Below are positions 19,663 through 28,683 of a stretch of 64,000 bases of DNA, piece after piece. The stretch spans positions 372,001-436,000 of the forward strand of contig NZ_MWQN01000004.1 of assembly GCF_002024165.1 (NCBI RefSeq), given 5' to 3'. A program made the translations under genes and the position numbers. Source of the stretch: Embleya scabrispora (GTDB lineage: Bacteria; Actinomycetota; Actinomycetes; Streptomycetales; Streptomycetaceae). The notes below the pieces were generated by a model. The model did no database searches. It saw only the letters and a program-made list of their open reading frames with translations, and was not told where the DNA came from. How positions within the stretch are numbered: position 1 is the stretch's first letter; the number at the start of each line of letters is the position of its first letter.

Positions 19663-20169
19663 ATGACCACAATCAACGACACGCCGCCCGCATGGGACGA
19701 GCGCACCCAGCTCACCACGTTCCTCGACTACGCACGGGGCACCGCCCGCGCCAAGTGCGACGGCATCTCCGCGGAGAACGCCCGCAAAGCGCTCCTGCCG
19801 GGATCGCCGCTGATGACCGTGAGCGGGTTGGTCAACCACCTCCGCTGGACCGAGTACTACTGGTTCCAGGTGGTCTTCCTCGGCGAGGAGGACCGGGCCC
19901 CGATGACGGACGAGGACCCCGACCGCGAGATGCGTATCGCCGTCGACTTCCCGCTCACGGAGTTGCTCGACACGTATGCCGAACAGAGCGCCCGCTACCG
20001 CGAACTGGTCGCCGCGAACGAGCTGGACACTCGGGCGGTGGGAACCATCCGCGACGGCCTCCACGTCGACCTGCGCTGGATCCTCCTCCATCTCACCGAA
20101 GAGACGGCCCGCCACAACGGTCATCTGGACATCCTGCGCGAGATGCTCGACGGCAGGACCGGCAAGTAG
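19663..20169 (+). CDS. DinB-like (DUF664) family protein
   Basis: 168 aa four-helix-bundle DinB/YfiT-type protein. ERTQLTTFLDYARGT with an ARAKCDGIS helix, then GLVNHLRWTEYYWF and, near the C terminus, EETARHNGHLDIL. The His in NHLRWTE and the His residues in EETARHNGHLD fit the three-His metal site of the superfamily, which includes thiol-dependent (mycothiol) transferases. The substrate is unknown. An in-frame ATG also exists at 19651, but it directly abuts a GGGG; the ATG at 19663 leaves a usable Shine-Dalgarno distance. Confidence 0.88.
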   Translation: MTTINDTPPAWDERTQLTTFLDYARGTARAKCDGISAENARKALLPGSPLMTVSGLVNHLRWTEYYWFQVVFLGEEDRAPMTDEDPDREMRIAVDFPLTELLDTYAEQSARYRELVAANELDTRAVGTIRDGLHVDLRWILLHLTEETARHNGHLDILREMLDGRTGK

Positions 20170-20213
20170 AGCGGCCCACGACACGGCAGTGCGCAGGACG
20201 GCTGGAGACACCT

Positions 20214-20933
20214 TTGCGGGACGGCTTTTCCGATGGGTTCCTGACGCGCCTGGCCCACGAGACACATCCGGTGGACCTGATGTGTCTGTATCTGTTCCAT
20301 GGTTCGCTCGATCGTATCCCCGGTCTGTTGGTCGATCGCGAGGTGCTGTCGTTCGAGCATCTGAGTCGGCATGTGCGTGCGGTGGACCGCGCCGGGCATG
20401 ACGACGCGGACATGTTCTCGCTCTCCGTCAGGAGGAAGGTCCGCGGGCGGCTGTACGGCTTGGAGTTCAGAATCTACTTCGTCGCCGGTGAGCCCTATGC
20501 CGACGCGGTGGTTCCGTTCGGGGCGTCCGTCGAGTTGCCCCGGTTCGTGCACCACCTTCGCGGCCGCTACGGCGCGGGGGCGGCGCCTGGCGACTGGGAC
20601 TTCGACGTGTACACCGACGTGCGTGATCTCCGGGAGAGTGTCGTGCTGTTCGGCAACGGGCGCGAGGTCTGGTTCCAGGTCAACCGCGGCCCGGTGGTGG
20701 CCGGCGGGTCCAGGTCGACCCCTTGGCACCGGGGCCGGTTGGTGACCGGCCGTCTGCACGGCAACCGGTTCGGAACGAGTACCCGACCGCACGCGGGCGG
20801 AGTGTTGTTCCCCGACCGCCTCGCCGCCGTCGACGACGCCTCGGCCGAGGCGAGGGCCTATCGGCGGTACCTGGCCGGGTTGCGCGATCCGCTCCCCTCG
20901 CGGCCGCCGTCCACTCGGCCATTCGGCGAATAG
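20214..20933 (+). CDS. Hypothetical protein
   Basis: 239 aa by a TTG start at 20214, chosen because GGAG (20204-20207) lies 6 nt upstream; an in-frame ATG at 20280 is an alternative. I recognise no family. It looks soluble and alpha/beta, with no signal or membrane segment. Notable are aromatic-rich strands (RRKVRGRLYGLEFRIYF), a DWDFDVYTDVRDLRE segment and a C-terminal Arg/Pro tail. It follows the DinB-like gene by 44 bp and may be cotranscribed with it. GC pattern and codon use look like normal coding sequence. Confidence 0.55.
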   Translation: MRDGFSDGFLTRLAHETHPVDLMCLYLFHGSLDRIPGLLVDREVLSFEHLSRHVRAVDRAGHDDADMFSLSVRRKVRGRLYGLEFRIYFVAGEPYADAVVPFGASVELPRFVHHLRGRYGAGAAPGDWDFDVYTDVRDLRESVVLFGNGREVWFQVNRGPVVAGGSRSTPWHRGRLVTGRLHGNRFGTSTRPHAGGVLFPDRLAAVDDASAEARAYRRYLAGLRDPLPSRPPSTRPFGE

Positions 20934-20995
20934 GCGGCGGCCGTTCGACGTACGCATCCGGCCCCGTCACGGACCCCGGGGCGTGTTCGGCGGGC

Positions 20996-21967
20996 TCAGC
21001 GCGGCATCGCCGCCATCAGATCCGTGCCGAGAGCCGCCGTCGCGGAGGTGTCGAGGTCGTACAGCACGTACCGGCCGCGCCGTCGCGTGCTCAGCAGGCC
21101 CGCCTCGCGCAGGACCGCCAGGCGCCGGGAGACCTCGGGCGCGCTCAGGTCCCAGGCCGAGGCCAACTCGCCCGTGGTGTGCGAACCCCGCGCGAGCGTC
21201 CGTACCAGGCGCAGCCGGACCGGATGCGACAGGGCTTCGAGCCGCAGTCGCACCAGTTCCATCGCCACCGGCTCGGGGAACGCCCGGTCGCCGCCCACGA
21301 CCGGGTACTGCACGACGGGACGCCATCCCCGCGCGTGCACCACGACCAGGTGCGGATCGCCGAACACCGTGGGCAGGAAGGTCACCCCGTCGCCGCGCGC
21401 GCCGGTCGTGTTGTCCTGGAGCTTGTCGATCACGATGCGCTGTCGCCGCTCGTCCAGTGCCACCGCCCCGGAGATCGAGGCCAACGTTTCGGCCACGCCG
21501 CGCCGGGCCATGAGGTCGGCCCGCAGGCACAGATCCGCGGCGAGCCGAGGGGCCACCCGCTGTCACTCCGCGCCGAAGAACGACGCCTCGCACTCCTCGA
21601 GCATGCGCCGCACGCGGGTCCGCAGCAACATGCGGTCGGTACCGCAGGTCGCGACCAACGCCGTCGACATGTAGGTGTCCTGGTCGAGCCGGTCGACCCG
21701 GTCCAACTCGTCCGCCAGGGTCGCGCCCGGGCGGCCCGGCAGCAGGAAGTCCGCGCGCGAGGAGCGCCACAGGAACTCCGCCTCGAGCAGTTGCCCGGCC
21801 GGCTCCGGCCGCAGCGCCGACCGGGTCTCGGCCGCCCGGACGCGGTGTGCCGGGTGGTGCGCGGGCTCGGCGAGCACGTGCAACGTCGCGGTCGGCTCCG
21901 CGAGGGGCGAGAGCGCGAACAGCAGGCGCTCGGGCGGCACTCCGGCGATGTCGATGGTCAGACTCAC
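20996..21967 (-). pseudogene. DUF5937/ArsR-type regulator interrupted by in-frame TGA
   Basis: One reading frame encodes a DUF5937-like N-terminal half (21967 to 21566, ends ECEASFFGAE). A TGA stop at 21565-21563 follows, then the same frame continues (QRVAPRLAADLCLRADLMARRG) into the rest of DUF5937 and a winged helix (RLEALSHPVRLRLVRTLARGSHTTGELASAWDLSAPEVSRRLAVLREAGLL). Together it is 324 codons, the normal size for a single DUF5937-HTH repressor. The stop may replace a Trp codon (TGG to TGA). A GTG at 21556 could re-initiate the C-terminal 186 aa, including the HTH. So this is either a nonsense pseudogene, two separate polypeptides or a sequence error. Confidence 0.8.
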
Positions 21968-22092
21968 AGCGGGATCATCGCAGGTTCCCGGCCCGGGGCC
22001 CGCGTCGATGGACGACGACCGTCAATCGCGACGACCGCCCGCGGCGGGCGGACCGGCGGACGCTCGGGTGTCGAACCGGGGCGGCTCGGGGC

Positions 22093-22126
22093 CCGGGGCG
22101 GCGCGGCGTGTGCCGCGCAGCCCCGG
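22093..22126 (-). terminator. Stem-loop terminator of the glyoxalase-fold gene
   Basis: 22093-22107 pairs with 22112-22126 (14 of 15 pairs) around a GTGT loop. It lies 26 bp beyond the stop of the leftward gene at 22152. Confidence 0.65.
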
Positions 22127-22151
22127 ACGCCGGTGCGGCCGGCGGTCGCGA

Positions 22152-22565
22152 CTACTCGGCGTAGGGCTGGTCGGTTCCCTGGGCGCTGTAGCCGAGACTC
22201 CAGATGTAGCCGTCCGGGTCGGCGAAGGTGCCGCCGTAGCCGCCCCACGGGAGAGCACCGGCGGGGTTGAGGATCGTGGCGCCGGCCTTGCGGGCCTCCG
22301 CCATGATCTCGTCGACGCGTGCCTCGCTGCGGACGACGTAGGTCAGAACCAGCCCGCTGAAGCCGCTGCCCTCCGGGTCCGTGCCCACCTGGCCGGCCAG
22401 GCCCTCGCGAGCGTAGAACCCGACCGGCGACGCGCCGTCCGATGCGAAGAACACCGAGATGCCGTAGTCGTTCTCGATCTTCCAACCGAGCCCTTCGGTG
22501 TAGAACTCCTTGGCCCGGTCCATGTCACGGACACCGAGAAGAATCGAGCTGACGTGCGCCTTCAT
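22152..22565 (-). CDS. VOC (glyoxalase/bleomycin-resistance fold) protein
   Basis: 137 aa, two beta-alpha-beta-beta-beta modules. SSILLGVRDMDRAKEFYTEGLGWKIEND opens the first. FADPDGYIWSLGY closes the second and is the typical DPDGN-like motif of the family. No complete metal triad is obvious, so it could be a binding protein, a drug-sequestering protein or a dioxygenase-like enzyme. ATG at 22565, monocistronic, followed by a hairpin. Confidence 0.88.
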   Translation of the reverse strand: MKAHVSSILLGVRDMDRAKEFYTEGLGWKIENDYGISVFFASDGASPVGFYAREGLAGQVGTDPEGSGFSGLVLTYVVRSEARVDEIMAEARKAGATILNPAGALPWGGYGGTFADPDGYIWSLGYSAQGTDQPYAE

Positions 22566-22791
22566 GACTTGCCCCTTGCACAGTGGATGTGTACCCGCGG
22601 GGCATCCGGACTGTGGCCCGGATGCCCCGCGGTTGCCATGACCATCACGCTAGGGGCAGCACGGCGGCCGGGGCTTCTCGAATCCTGCTCGGTACCGACG
22701 TCGCTCTTCGGCTGCCGTCCCTCGCTCCGCCTCGCGTGGCGGGCGCTGTCGTCGAGCACGGGACGGTGCTCGTCGACGGGTCGCGGGCGGG

Positions 22792-23544
22792 TCAGTCCTC
22801 CGACCGGTTCGCCGGTTCCTTCCTGTGCCGCGGGAGGCGATGCGTCGTGATCGGCCGGCCGCCGATCAGGTGGTCGGCCACGATCGCGCCGATCGTCGCC
22901 GGGTCCACGTGCCCGTACCAGACGTCGTCGGGCTGCACGCTGATCACGGGGGCCTGGTTGCAGGGGAACTGGCACCCCGTCTGCGTGACGAGGACGTCGT
23001 CGTCGCCGAGCCCGTGCTCCGTGAGTCGGCGGATCAGCGCAACCTGGGTGTCGTCCGCGCCCTTGGCCGTGCAGCGCGGTCCGCGGCACACCATCACCTG
23101 GTGCCGGTGGGTGGTGACCTCCTCCCAGGCCGGAGAGGTGAGACCGGGTTCCTCCCCGGTGATCGGTTTGACGGTCGTCGCAACCTCGGCCACCGCGTCC
23201 GCGGATTCGGCGAGCCGCGTGGCAACCAGCAGCGCGGGACGATGGCCGGTGCGCTCGCGCCACCAGTACGCCGCGATCCGCCGCAGCCAGGAGTGTCCGG
23301 GGCCGGATGCCCCCAGGCGGACCCCGATCAGGACGACGGCCTGCGCGCCCGCGTCGGCCAGCCTGGTCAACTCGGCCGACAGGGACGGCTCGCCCTGCTG
23401 CAGGAACGCCGTCGTGGCGCCCGACGGCACGGCGGCCGCGAGCAGTTCGGCCCGCCGATCGGCCTCCGTGACGGACATCCCGACCAGGACCGTCACACCG
23501 CCCGCGACAGGCCCGTCGAGGGCTCGCGCACCTTCTCCACTCAT
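22792..23544 (-). CDS. CbiX-like / thioredoxin-like [2Fe-2S] ferredoxin domain protein
   Basis: 250 aa. The N-terminal half resembles a sirohydrochlorin-chelatase (CbiX) lobe (VTVLVGMSVTE, QQGEPSLSAELTRLADAGAQAVVLIGVRLG, PGHSWLRRIAAYWWRER). The C-terminal half is a thioredoxin-fold [2Fe-2S] ferredoxin with the four Cys in CRGPRCTAKG and QTGCQFPCNQAP. It is the last gene of the cobalamin-riboswitch operon (its ATG overlaps the btuD stop as ATGA), so a role in cobalt/corrin or B12 metabolism, such as cobalt loading or redox, is inferred. The usual catalytic His of CbiX was not located with certainty. Confidence 0.8.
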   Translation of the reverse strand: MSGEGARALDGPVAGGVTVLVGMSVTEADRRAELLAAAVPSGATTAFLQQGEPSLSAELTRLADAGAQAVVLIGVRLGASGPGHSWLRRIAAYWWRERTGHRPALLVATRLAESADAVAEVATTVKPITGEEPGLTSPAWEEVTTHRHQVMVCRGPRCTAKGADDTQVALIRRLTEHGLGDDDVLVTQTGCQFPCNQAPVISVQPDDVWYGHVDPATIGAIVADHLIGGRPITTHRLPRHRKEPANRSED

Positions 23545-24356
23545 GACTCGACCCCTTCGGTAAGCAAGCCGTTCCATCGAATGTGCGGTCGGGAATGCAG
23601 GGGATGGCGCTCCACGGTCGCGTCGACGCCGTAGACGCGCGCGATCGTGGCGGAGGTGAGCACTTCGGCGACGGGCCCATGCGCCACCAGTCGGCCGTCG
23701 AGCAGCACGGCGACGTCGTCGCAGTAGGCGGCGGCGAGTTCGAGGTCGTGCAGGGCCGCGACGGTGGTGATGCCGAGCCCGCGCACGGTTTCGAGGAAGC
23801 CGAGTTGGTAGCGCAGGTCGAGGTGGTTGGTGGGCTCGTCCAGCAGCAGCACCTCCGGTTCCTGGACCAGGGCGCGCGCGAGTTGCACGCGCTGGCGCTC
23901 GCCGCCGGACAGGGACGACCAGGTCCTGTCGAGCAGCGCGCCGACATCGGTGGCGGAGGCGGCCTCGGCGAGCACGGCATCCTCGTGGGCGCTCGCGAGG
24001 CCCGGCAGCACGGGCCACCGGCCGCGGTGCGGCGTGCGCCCCAGATCGATGACCTGGCGGGCCGTCAGCGGCAGCGCGGTGTCGGCCTGCTGCTCCATGA
24101 AGGCCACCCTGCGCGCGCGTCGGCGGGCCGTGAGGCCGTACAGGTCGTCGCCGTCGAGGAGGACTCGGCCCGTCTGCGGCCGGCGCAGACCGGCCAGGAC
24201 CCGTAGCAGCGTCGTCTTGCCGGCACCGTTCGGCCCGAGCAGGCCCGTCACCCGGCCGAGGGCGAAGCCGACCGTCACGTCCGTCAACAATGTGGCGCCG
24301 TCGACGCGCACGCCTACGTTCTCGGCGGCCGGCCCCGCCCGGTTCGCGTTGATCAC
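23541..24356 (-). CDS. btuD: Cobalamin/iron-type ABC transporter ATP-binding protein
   Basis: 271 aa FecE/BtuD-type ATPase. Walker A GPNGAGKTTLL, Q-loop MEQQ, signature LSGGERQRVQLARAL, Walker B LLLDEP, D-loop NHLDL and H-loop ALHDLELA. The GTG at 24356 overlaps the permease stop (GTGA). Coupled downstream to the [2Fe-2S] protein. The riboswitch ahead of the operon argues for cobalamin or a cobalt-corrinoid as substrate rather than ferric siderophore. Confidence 0.93.
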   Translation of the reverse strand: MINANRAGPAAENVGVRVDGATLLTDVTVGFALGRVTGLLGPNGAGKTTLLRVLAGLRRPQTGRVLLDGDDLYGLTARRRARRVAFMEQQADTALPLTARQVIDLGRTPHRGRWPVLPGLASAHEDAVLAEAASATDVGALLDRTWSSLSGGERQRVQLARALVQEPEVLLLDEPTNHLDLRYQLGFLETVRGLGITTVAALHDLELAAAYCDDVAVLLDGRLVAHGPVAEVLTSATIARVYGVDATVERHPLHSRPHIRWNGLLTEGVES

Positions 24357-25435
24357 GACCGACTCCCCCCGGCCGACCTGCCTGCCGCCTGGCGCCACAA
24401 CAACCATGCGAAGAACGGCGCTCCGAGCCCGGCGGTGACGACGCCGACGGGGATCTCCTGCTCCGGGAGCACCGAGCGCGCCACGATGTCGCTGCCCACG
24501 AGCAGCGACGCGCCCACGAGTGCGGACATCGGCAGCAGGAGGGCGTGGCGCGGACCGCACACCAGGCGGACCACGTGCGGCACGACCAGACCCACGAACC
24601 CGATGACGCCGGTATTGGCCACCAGACACGCGGTCACCAGCGCCGCCGCGGCGATCAGGGCCCAGCGGGTCCGTTCGACGTGCACGCCGACGGAACGGGC
24701 CGCGGTCTCGCCGAACGCGAACGCGTCGAGGTCCCGGGCGGCCGCGCCCATCGCCACCGTGCCGAGGACGGCCACCGCGACCAGGAAGACGGCCGTGTTC
24801 CACCGCACCCCGGCCACCGAACCCAGCGTCCACTCCATGACGCCGCGAGCGGCGTTGCGGTCGCCGAGGACGAGCACGACGAACGAGGTGTACGCGCCGC
24901 ACAACTGCCCCACCGCGATGCCGGCCAGCACGGTTCGCGAGGCCGGCAGGGTCCGGCTGTGCGCCCCGGCCAGGGTCAGCACGACGAGGACGGCGAGCAG
25001 GGCACCGACGAAGGCGGCGGCCGGGAGCGCGCCGATTCCCGCGGTGCCGGAGACCCCTACACCGAGGACGATCACGGTGACCGCGCCGACGGCGGCGCCG
25101 TTGGAGATCCCGAGCAGGTAGGGGTCGGCCAGGTCGTTGCCGGTCAGGGTCTGCAACACGGCCCCGCACACCGCGAGTCCCGCGCCGGTCGCGGCGGCCC
25201 CCAGGACGCGCGGCAGCCGAAGTTGCCAGACGATCTGATCGTCCAACGGCGTGACGTCGGAGCCACCGAGGCCCAGTCGGCGCAGCACCACGTCGGCCAC
25301 GACGTGCGGCGGCTCGTGCACCGATCCCACGGCGAGGCCGAGCACAACGGTGGACAGCAGCAGCACTGCGGCGACGGCCAGGGCCACCGCCGCACGACTC
25401 GCGCCGGCGAGTCGTGCGGCGGGACGAGCGGTCAC
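24353..25435 (-). CDS. btuC: Cobalamin-type ABC transporter permease (FecCD/BtuC family)
   Basis: 360 aa, about ten membrane helices. Family signatures are RLPRVLGAAATGAGLAVCGAVLQTLTGNDLADPYLLGISNGAAVGAV near the N-terminal third and VGFVGLVVPHVVRLVCGPRH near the C-terminal third. The GTG at 25435 overlaps the TGA of the binding-protein gene. It forms the membrane channel for the 25432 and 23541 products. Confidence 0.94.
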   Translation of the reverse strand: MTARPAARLAGASRAAVALAVAAVLLLSTVVLGLAVGSVHEPPHVVADVVLRRLGLGGSDVTPLDDQIVWQLRLPRVLGAAATGAGLAVCGAVLQTLTGNDLADPYLLGISNGAAVGAVTVIVLGVGVSGTAGIGALPAAAFVGALLAVLVVLTLAGAHSRTLPASRTVLAGIAVGQLCGAYTSFVVLVLGDRNAARGVMEWTLGSVAGVRWNTAVFLVAVAVLGTVAMGAAARDLDAFAFGETAARSVGVHVERTRWALIAAAALVTACLVANTGVIGFVGLVVPHVVRLVCGPRHALLLPMSALVGASLLVGSDIVARSVLPEQEIPVGVVTAGLGAPFFAWLLWRQAAGRSAGGSRS

Positions 25436-26511
25436 GGACGCGGAGTCAGGTTGCCCAGGCCGGCCGAGACCCGGACGGCACCGTCGGCGAGTTGCACGCC
25501 GGGGGTCGACTCGGAGAACGGCACGACCACGTACGCACGGCGTTGGACGGCCTTGAGCTTGCTCAGCACGGGGTCGTGTTCGAGATAGTCGATCTTGGAT
25601 TGTGCGGTGTCCCACCCGGCGTCCGCGAGCACGATGGCGTCCGGGTCCGCCGCGACCACCTGCTCCCAACTCGTGCTCTTCCAGCCACCGGGCAGCGTGT
25701 CGAAGACGTTGCGGGCGCCGACGGCGTCGAGCACGAGCTGGGGTCCGCCGTGGCCCGCGCCGACGTAGGGGGTCTTGGTATCCGAGTCGTACCAGAGCAC
25801 CTTCAGGCCCTTGCCCGTCGACTTGGCGGTGACTTCGGCCAGTTGCCGCTGCTGCGTGTCCCGGATGGCGGCGGCACGCGGTGCGACGCCGAACAGCTCG
25901 GCGACATCGCCCAGTTCGTCCCATACCGCCTGGAAGGAGGGCGACGCCGACTGCTTGCCGTCGGCGCAACCCAGCGGCGACAGGTAGGTGGTGATGCCCT
26001 GGGAACCCAGTTCGTCCCGCGTGCCCGCCACCTTGTCGGTGAACGCGCTGGAGTAGGAGGCGTAGAGGAAGTCCGGGCGCGCCGCGAGGAGTTTCTCCTT
26101 GGACGGGTACTTCTCGGAGAGCACCGGGACGGTGTCGTAGGCCGTCTTCCATCGCGCCGGGACCGCGTCGTCGAGGTACGCCGTTCCGGCCATCCGGGTC
26201 TGCAGGTCGAGGGCCAGGGCGACTTCGGTGGCGCCCTGGTTGAGGGTGACCAGCCGGGCCGGCGGTGCCGTCACGGTGGTGGTGACGCCGCACCTGTTCA
26301 CGCTCACCGGTGTCGGGTGGCTGCTCCCCGCCGCCGCGACGGGCTTGTCGGCCTCGGGCGCGCCCGTGCAGGCGCCGAGCGCGCCGACGAGCAGGAGCGC
26401 CACGGCGGCGAGACCGGAGCGGGTGGAGCGTATGGGGCGCACGGAGTGCGGGGCGCCCGCCGGAGGTATGGAACGTTCGGCTCGAAACGGGCGCAGGGCA
26501 GCGCGGGGCAT
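25432..26511 (-). CDS. btuF: Cobalamin-type substrate-binding lipoprotein
   Basis: 359 aa. It has a basic N-region, a hydrophobic core and the lipobox LGAC (SGLAAVALLLVGALGAC), then a BtuF/FepB-type two-lobed binding domain (PARLVTLNQGATEVALALDL, PDFLYASYSSAF, LGSQGITTYLS, DPDAIVLADAGWD). It is the first gene of the operon, 36 nt downstream of the B12-box of the riboswitch. GGAG lies 6 nt before the ATG at 26511. The long Arg-rich leader before the hydrophobic stretch is somewhat unusual. Confidence 0.92.
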   Translation of the reverse strand: MPRAALRPFRAERSIPPAGAPHSVRPIRSTRSGLAAVALLLVGALGACTGAPEADKPVAAAGSSHPTPVSVNRCGVTTTVTAPPARLVTLNQGATEVALALDLQTRMAGTAYLDDAVPARWKTAYDTVPVLSEKYPSKEKLLAARPDFLYASYSSAFTDKVAGTRDELGSQGITTYLSPLGCADGKQSASPSFQAVWDELGDVAELFGVAPRAAAIRDTQQRQLAEVTAKSTGKGLKVLWYDSDTKTPYVGAGHGGPQLVLDAVGARNVFDTLPGGWKSTSWEQVVAADPDAIVLADAGWDTAQSKIDYLEHDPVLSKLKAVQRRAYVVVPFSESTPGVQLADGAVRVSAGLGNLTPRP

Positions 26512-26539
26512 GTGTTCTCCAACCCTCGTGGAACATGTC

Positions 26540-26750
26540 GCGCCGTGGCCGGTCTCCTGGCTTCCGCATCGACGCTCCGCGGCCGGCCTTCCCGGTTGGC
26601 TCGTTCCCGATCCATCCAGTGACCCCGACCGCCTGGGGAGCGGTCGGCGAGGGCTGCGGAACTCCGCGGCTACAGTGGCGAGGGCCGCGCCGGCATTCGA
26701 CCGGCTTCCCGTACACCACGGCGGCCACAGGCTACCAAACCGCTCGTCGC
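26540..26750 (-). ncRNA. Cobalamin (B12) riboswitch
   Basis: Read leftwards, the leader contains GGGAAGCCGG (26710-26701), CGGCGCGGCCCTCGCCACTGT (26695-26675), then a variable hairpin GACCGC/GCGGTC, CACTGGATGG, and the B12-box GAAGCCAGGAGACCGGCC ending at 26548. These are the ordered conserved elements of the cobalamin class. It controls btuF-btuC-btuD and the [2Fe-2S] gene and is expected to repress them when adenosylcobalamin is plentiful. The B12-box end lies close to the Shine-Dalgarno, so control of translation initiation is plausible. The outer 5' boundary is approximate. Confidence 0.95.
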
Positions 26751-26792
26751 GTCTCGCCGGCGCTCGACGCGGCGGCCGGAGCCGGAACCGCG

Positions 26793-27476
26793 TTACAGAC
26801 CCGCCGCGATGGCTCGGCGCACCGCGTCGGCGCGGTCGCGAATGCCGGCTTTGGCGAAAAGGTTGTTGATGTGGGTCTTGACGGTGGCCTCGCTGATGAA
26901 GAGTTTCTCGGCGATGGCCCGGTTGGGCAGGCCTTGGCCGATGAGCGCGAGGACTTCGCGTTCACGGGGTGTTATGTCGTCGGGGAGGTTGTCTTTCGGC
27001 GTCGTGGCCCGGGTGCGGACGGTGGCGAGCAGCCGGTCCTGGACCTCGCGGTCGAGCACGGACTGGCCCGCGGCGGCGGCCCGGATCGCGCGGACGATGT
27101 CCTGGCGGCCCGCGTTCTTGGTCAGGTAGCCGCGCGCACCCGCGCTCAGCGCGGCCAGGATCGAGTCGTCGTCGGCGAAGGTGGTCAGGACGACGACGGC
27201 CACCCCGGGGTGTTCCTCGGTCAGTCGCCGGGTCGCCTCGATGCCGTCGGTCCGGGGCATGCGCAGGTCCATGAGCACCACGTCCACCGGGCCCGCGGCC
27301 GCGGCGGCGAGCACCTCGTCCCCGTCCGCGGCGGCCGCGACGACGTCTATGTCCTCGGCGAGCGCGAGCACGGCCGCCAGCGGTTCGCGGATGGCGGCCT
27401 GGTCGTCGGCCACCACCACCCGCAGCCGCCGGGTCGCGTCGGCCGATCGCGGGTCGTGCCCTGTGGTGTCGTTCAT
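26793..27476 (-). CDS. NarL/LuxR-family response regulator
   Basis: 227 aa. Receiver domain with acidic pocket VVADDQ, phosphorylation Asp in VDVVLMDLRMP, Thr in VVLTTFADDD and the Lys in YLTKNAG. The C-terminal LuxR helix-turn-helix is LPDDITPREREVLALIGQGLPNRAIAEKLFISEATVKTHINNLFAKAG. Its ATG overlaps the stop of the histidine kinase gene (ATGA), which is its cognate partner. Confidence 0.95.
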   Translation of the reverse strand: MNDTTGHDPRSADATRRLRVVVADDQAAIREPLAAVLALAEDIDVVAAAADGDEVLAAAAAGPVDVVLMDLRMPRTDGIEATRRLTEEHPGVAVVVLTTFADDDSILAALSAGARGYLTKNAGRQDIVRAIRAAAAGQSVLDREVQDRLLATVRTRATTPKDNLPDDITPREREVLALIGQGLPNRAIAEKLFISEATVKTHINNLFAKAGIRDRADAVRRAIAAGL

Positions 27477-28681
27477 TCCGGGATCACCGCCTCCACCTGC
27501 CAGCCGCCTCGTTCCGGTCCTTCGGTGATCGGTCCGGCCGTGAGGGTTCCGTCCACCATGGCGATGCGTTCGCGCATGCCGATCAGTCCCATGCCGCCGC
27601 CGGGCCCGGCCGCCTCCAAGGTGGCGGGGCCGTTGCGGATCCGCAGTGTGATCGACGCGGCTGCGAACGTCACCTCCACCCGCACATCGCCGCCGGGGGC
27701 GTGCCGGGCGGCGTTGGTCAGCGCCTCCTGGGCGATCCGCAGCAGGTGCTGGACCGTCCGGGCGGGTGGTTCGCGTACGGTGCCGCCGACGGTGAGCGCG
27801 TCCCGGTGGCCCGACGACTCGACCATGGCGGTCAGGCTCGCCATGAGCGGCAGCGCGTCCTCGCGCAGCGCGTGGACGGTCCATTGGGCCTGCTTCAGGC
27901 TCTCTTTCACCAGACTGTGCGCCTTGTCGTTGGCTTCGCGAACCTTGGCCAGGTCGCCCGTGTCGAGGAGGGCGTCGACGAGTTCGAGTTGCATGTTGAT
28001 GCCGGCCAGCGAGTGTGCGAGGACGTCGTGCACGTCCCGGGCGATCCGGCTGCGCTCGGCCAGTGCGGCCGTGCGGGCCTCGGCGCGGGCGGCGCGCTCG
28101 GCGGATTCGGCGGATTCGATCACGGCCTCCACCGCCCGCTGTCGACTGCGGCTGATGATCCCCATCACCACCGGCAGGGTGGTGGACAATCCCAGGCCCC
28201 AGGGCAACGCCTCGTGGCCCGGGCCGAGATGCAGGTACAGCACGCCACCGCAGAGCAGCCCGCCCAGCACCGCGAGCGGGGCCGCCTGCGCAAGCGGCAG
28301 GCGGTAGCCGATGTGGCCGACGAGGAAGTACGCGAACAGATAGCTCGTACCGCCGCGGGCGGTGCCGACCAGGGCGGCCGCCGCCACGAGGCCCAGCACC
28401 ATCCATACCACGCCCACGCGTGGGGGGACCCTGTCCTCGGGGACGTTGCGGCCCAGCAGGAACAGGGAGTTGAGCGCGATGAGGACGACGACGGCCAGAC
28501 CGCGACCGCTGGAGCCCACCGGGCGGATCGTCGCGATGCCCACGGCGATGACGCCGAGGCTGACGACCCACTGCACCCGGGGATCGTGGCGTGCCGTCGC
28601 TCGCGGGCCGGACTCCCGTCCCCGGGCCGACCCGGGGACGGGAACACTCTCGGATACGGGCACGGCGCGACCATATCCCAT
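27473..28681 (-). CDS. Sensor histidine kinase (HisKA_3 type)
   Basis: 402 aa. About five membrane helices in the first half, a coiled segment, then the phosphoacceptor ERSRIARDVHDVLAHSLAGINMQLELVDALL and a HATPase domain (IAQEALTNAARHAPGG, GGGMGLIGMRER). Typical NarX/DesK-like kinase. The ATG at 28681 comes 2 nt after the upstream membrane-protein stop, so the three genes form one operon. The signal is unknown. Confidence 0.93.
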   Translation of the reverse strand: MGYGRAVPVSESVPVPGSARGRESGPRATARHDPRVQWVVSLGVIAVGIATIRPVGSSGRGLAVVVLIALNSLFLLGRNVPEDRVPPRVGVVWMVLGLVAAAALVGTARGGTSYLFAYFLVGHIGYRLPLAQAAPLAVLGGLLCGGVLYLHLGPGHEALPWGLGLSTTLPVVMGIISRSRQRAVEAVIESAESAERAARAEARTAALAERSRIARDVHDVLAHSLAGINMQLELVDALLDTGDLAKVREANDKAHSLVKESLKQAQWTVHALREDALPLMASLTAMVESSGHRDALTVGGTVREPPARTVQHLLRIAQEALTNAARHAPGGDVRVEVTFAAASITLRIRNGPATLEAAGPGGGMGLIGMRERIAMVDGTLTAGPITEGPERGGWQVEAVIPE

Positions 28682-28683
28682 GG

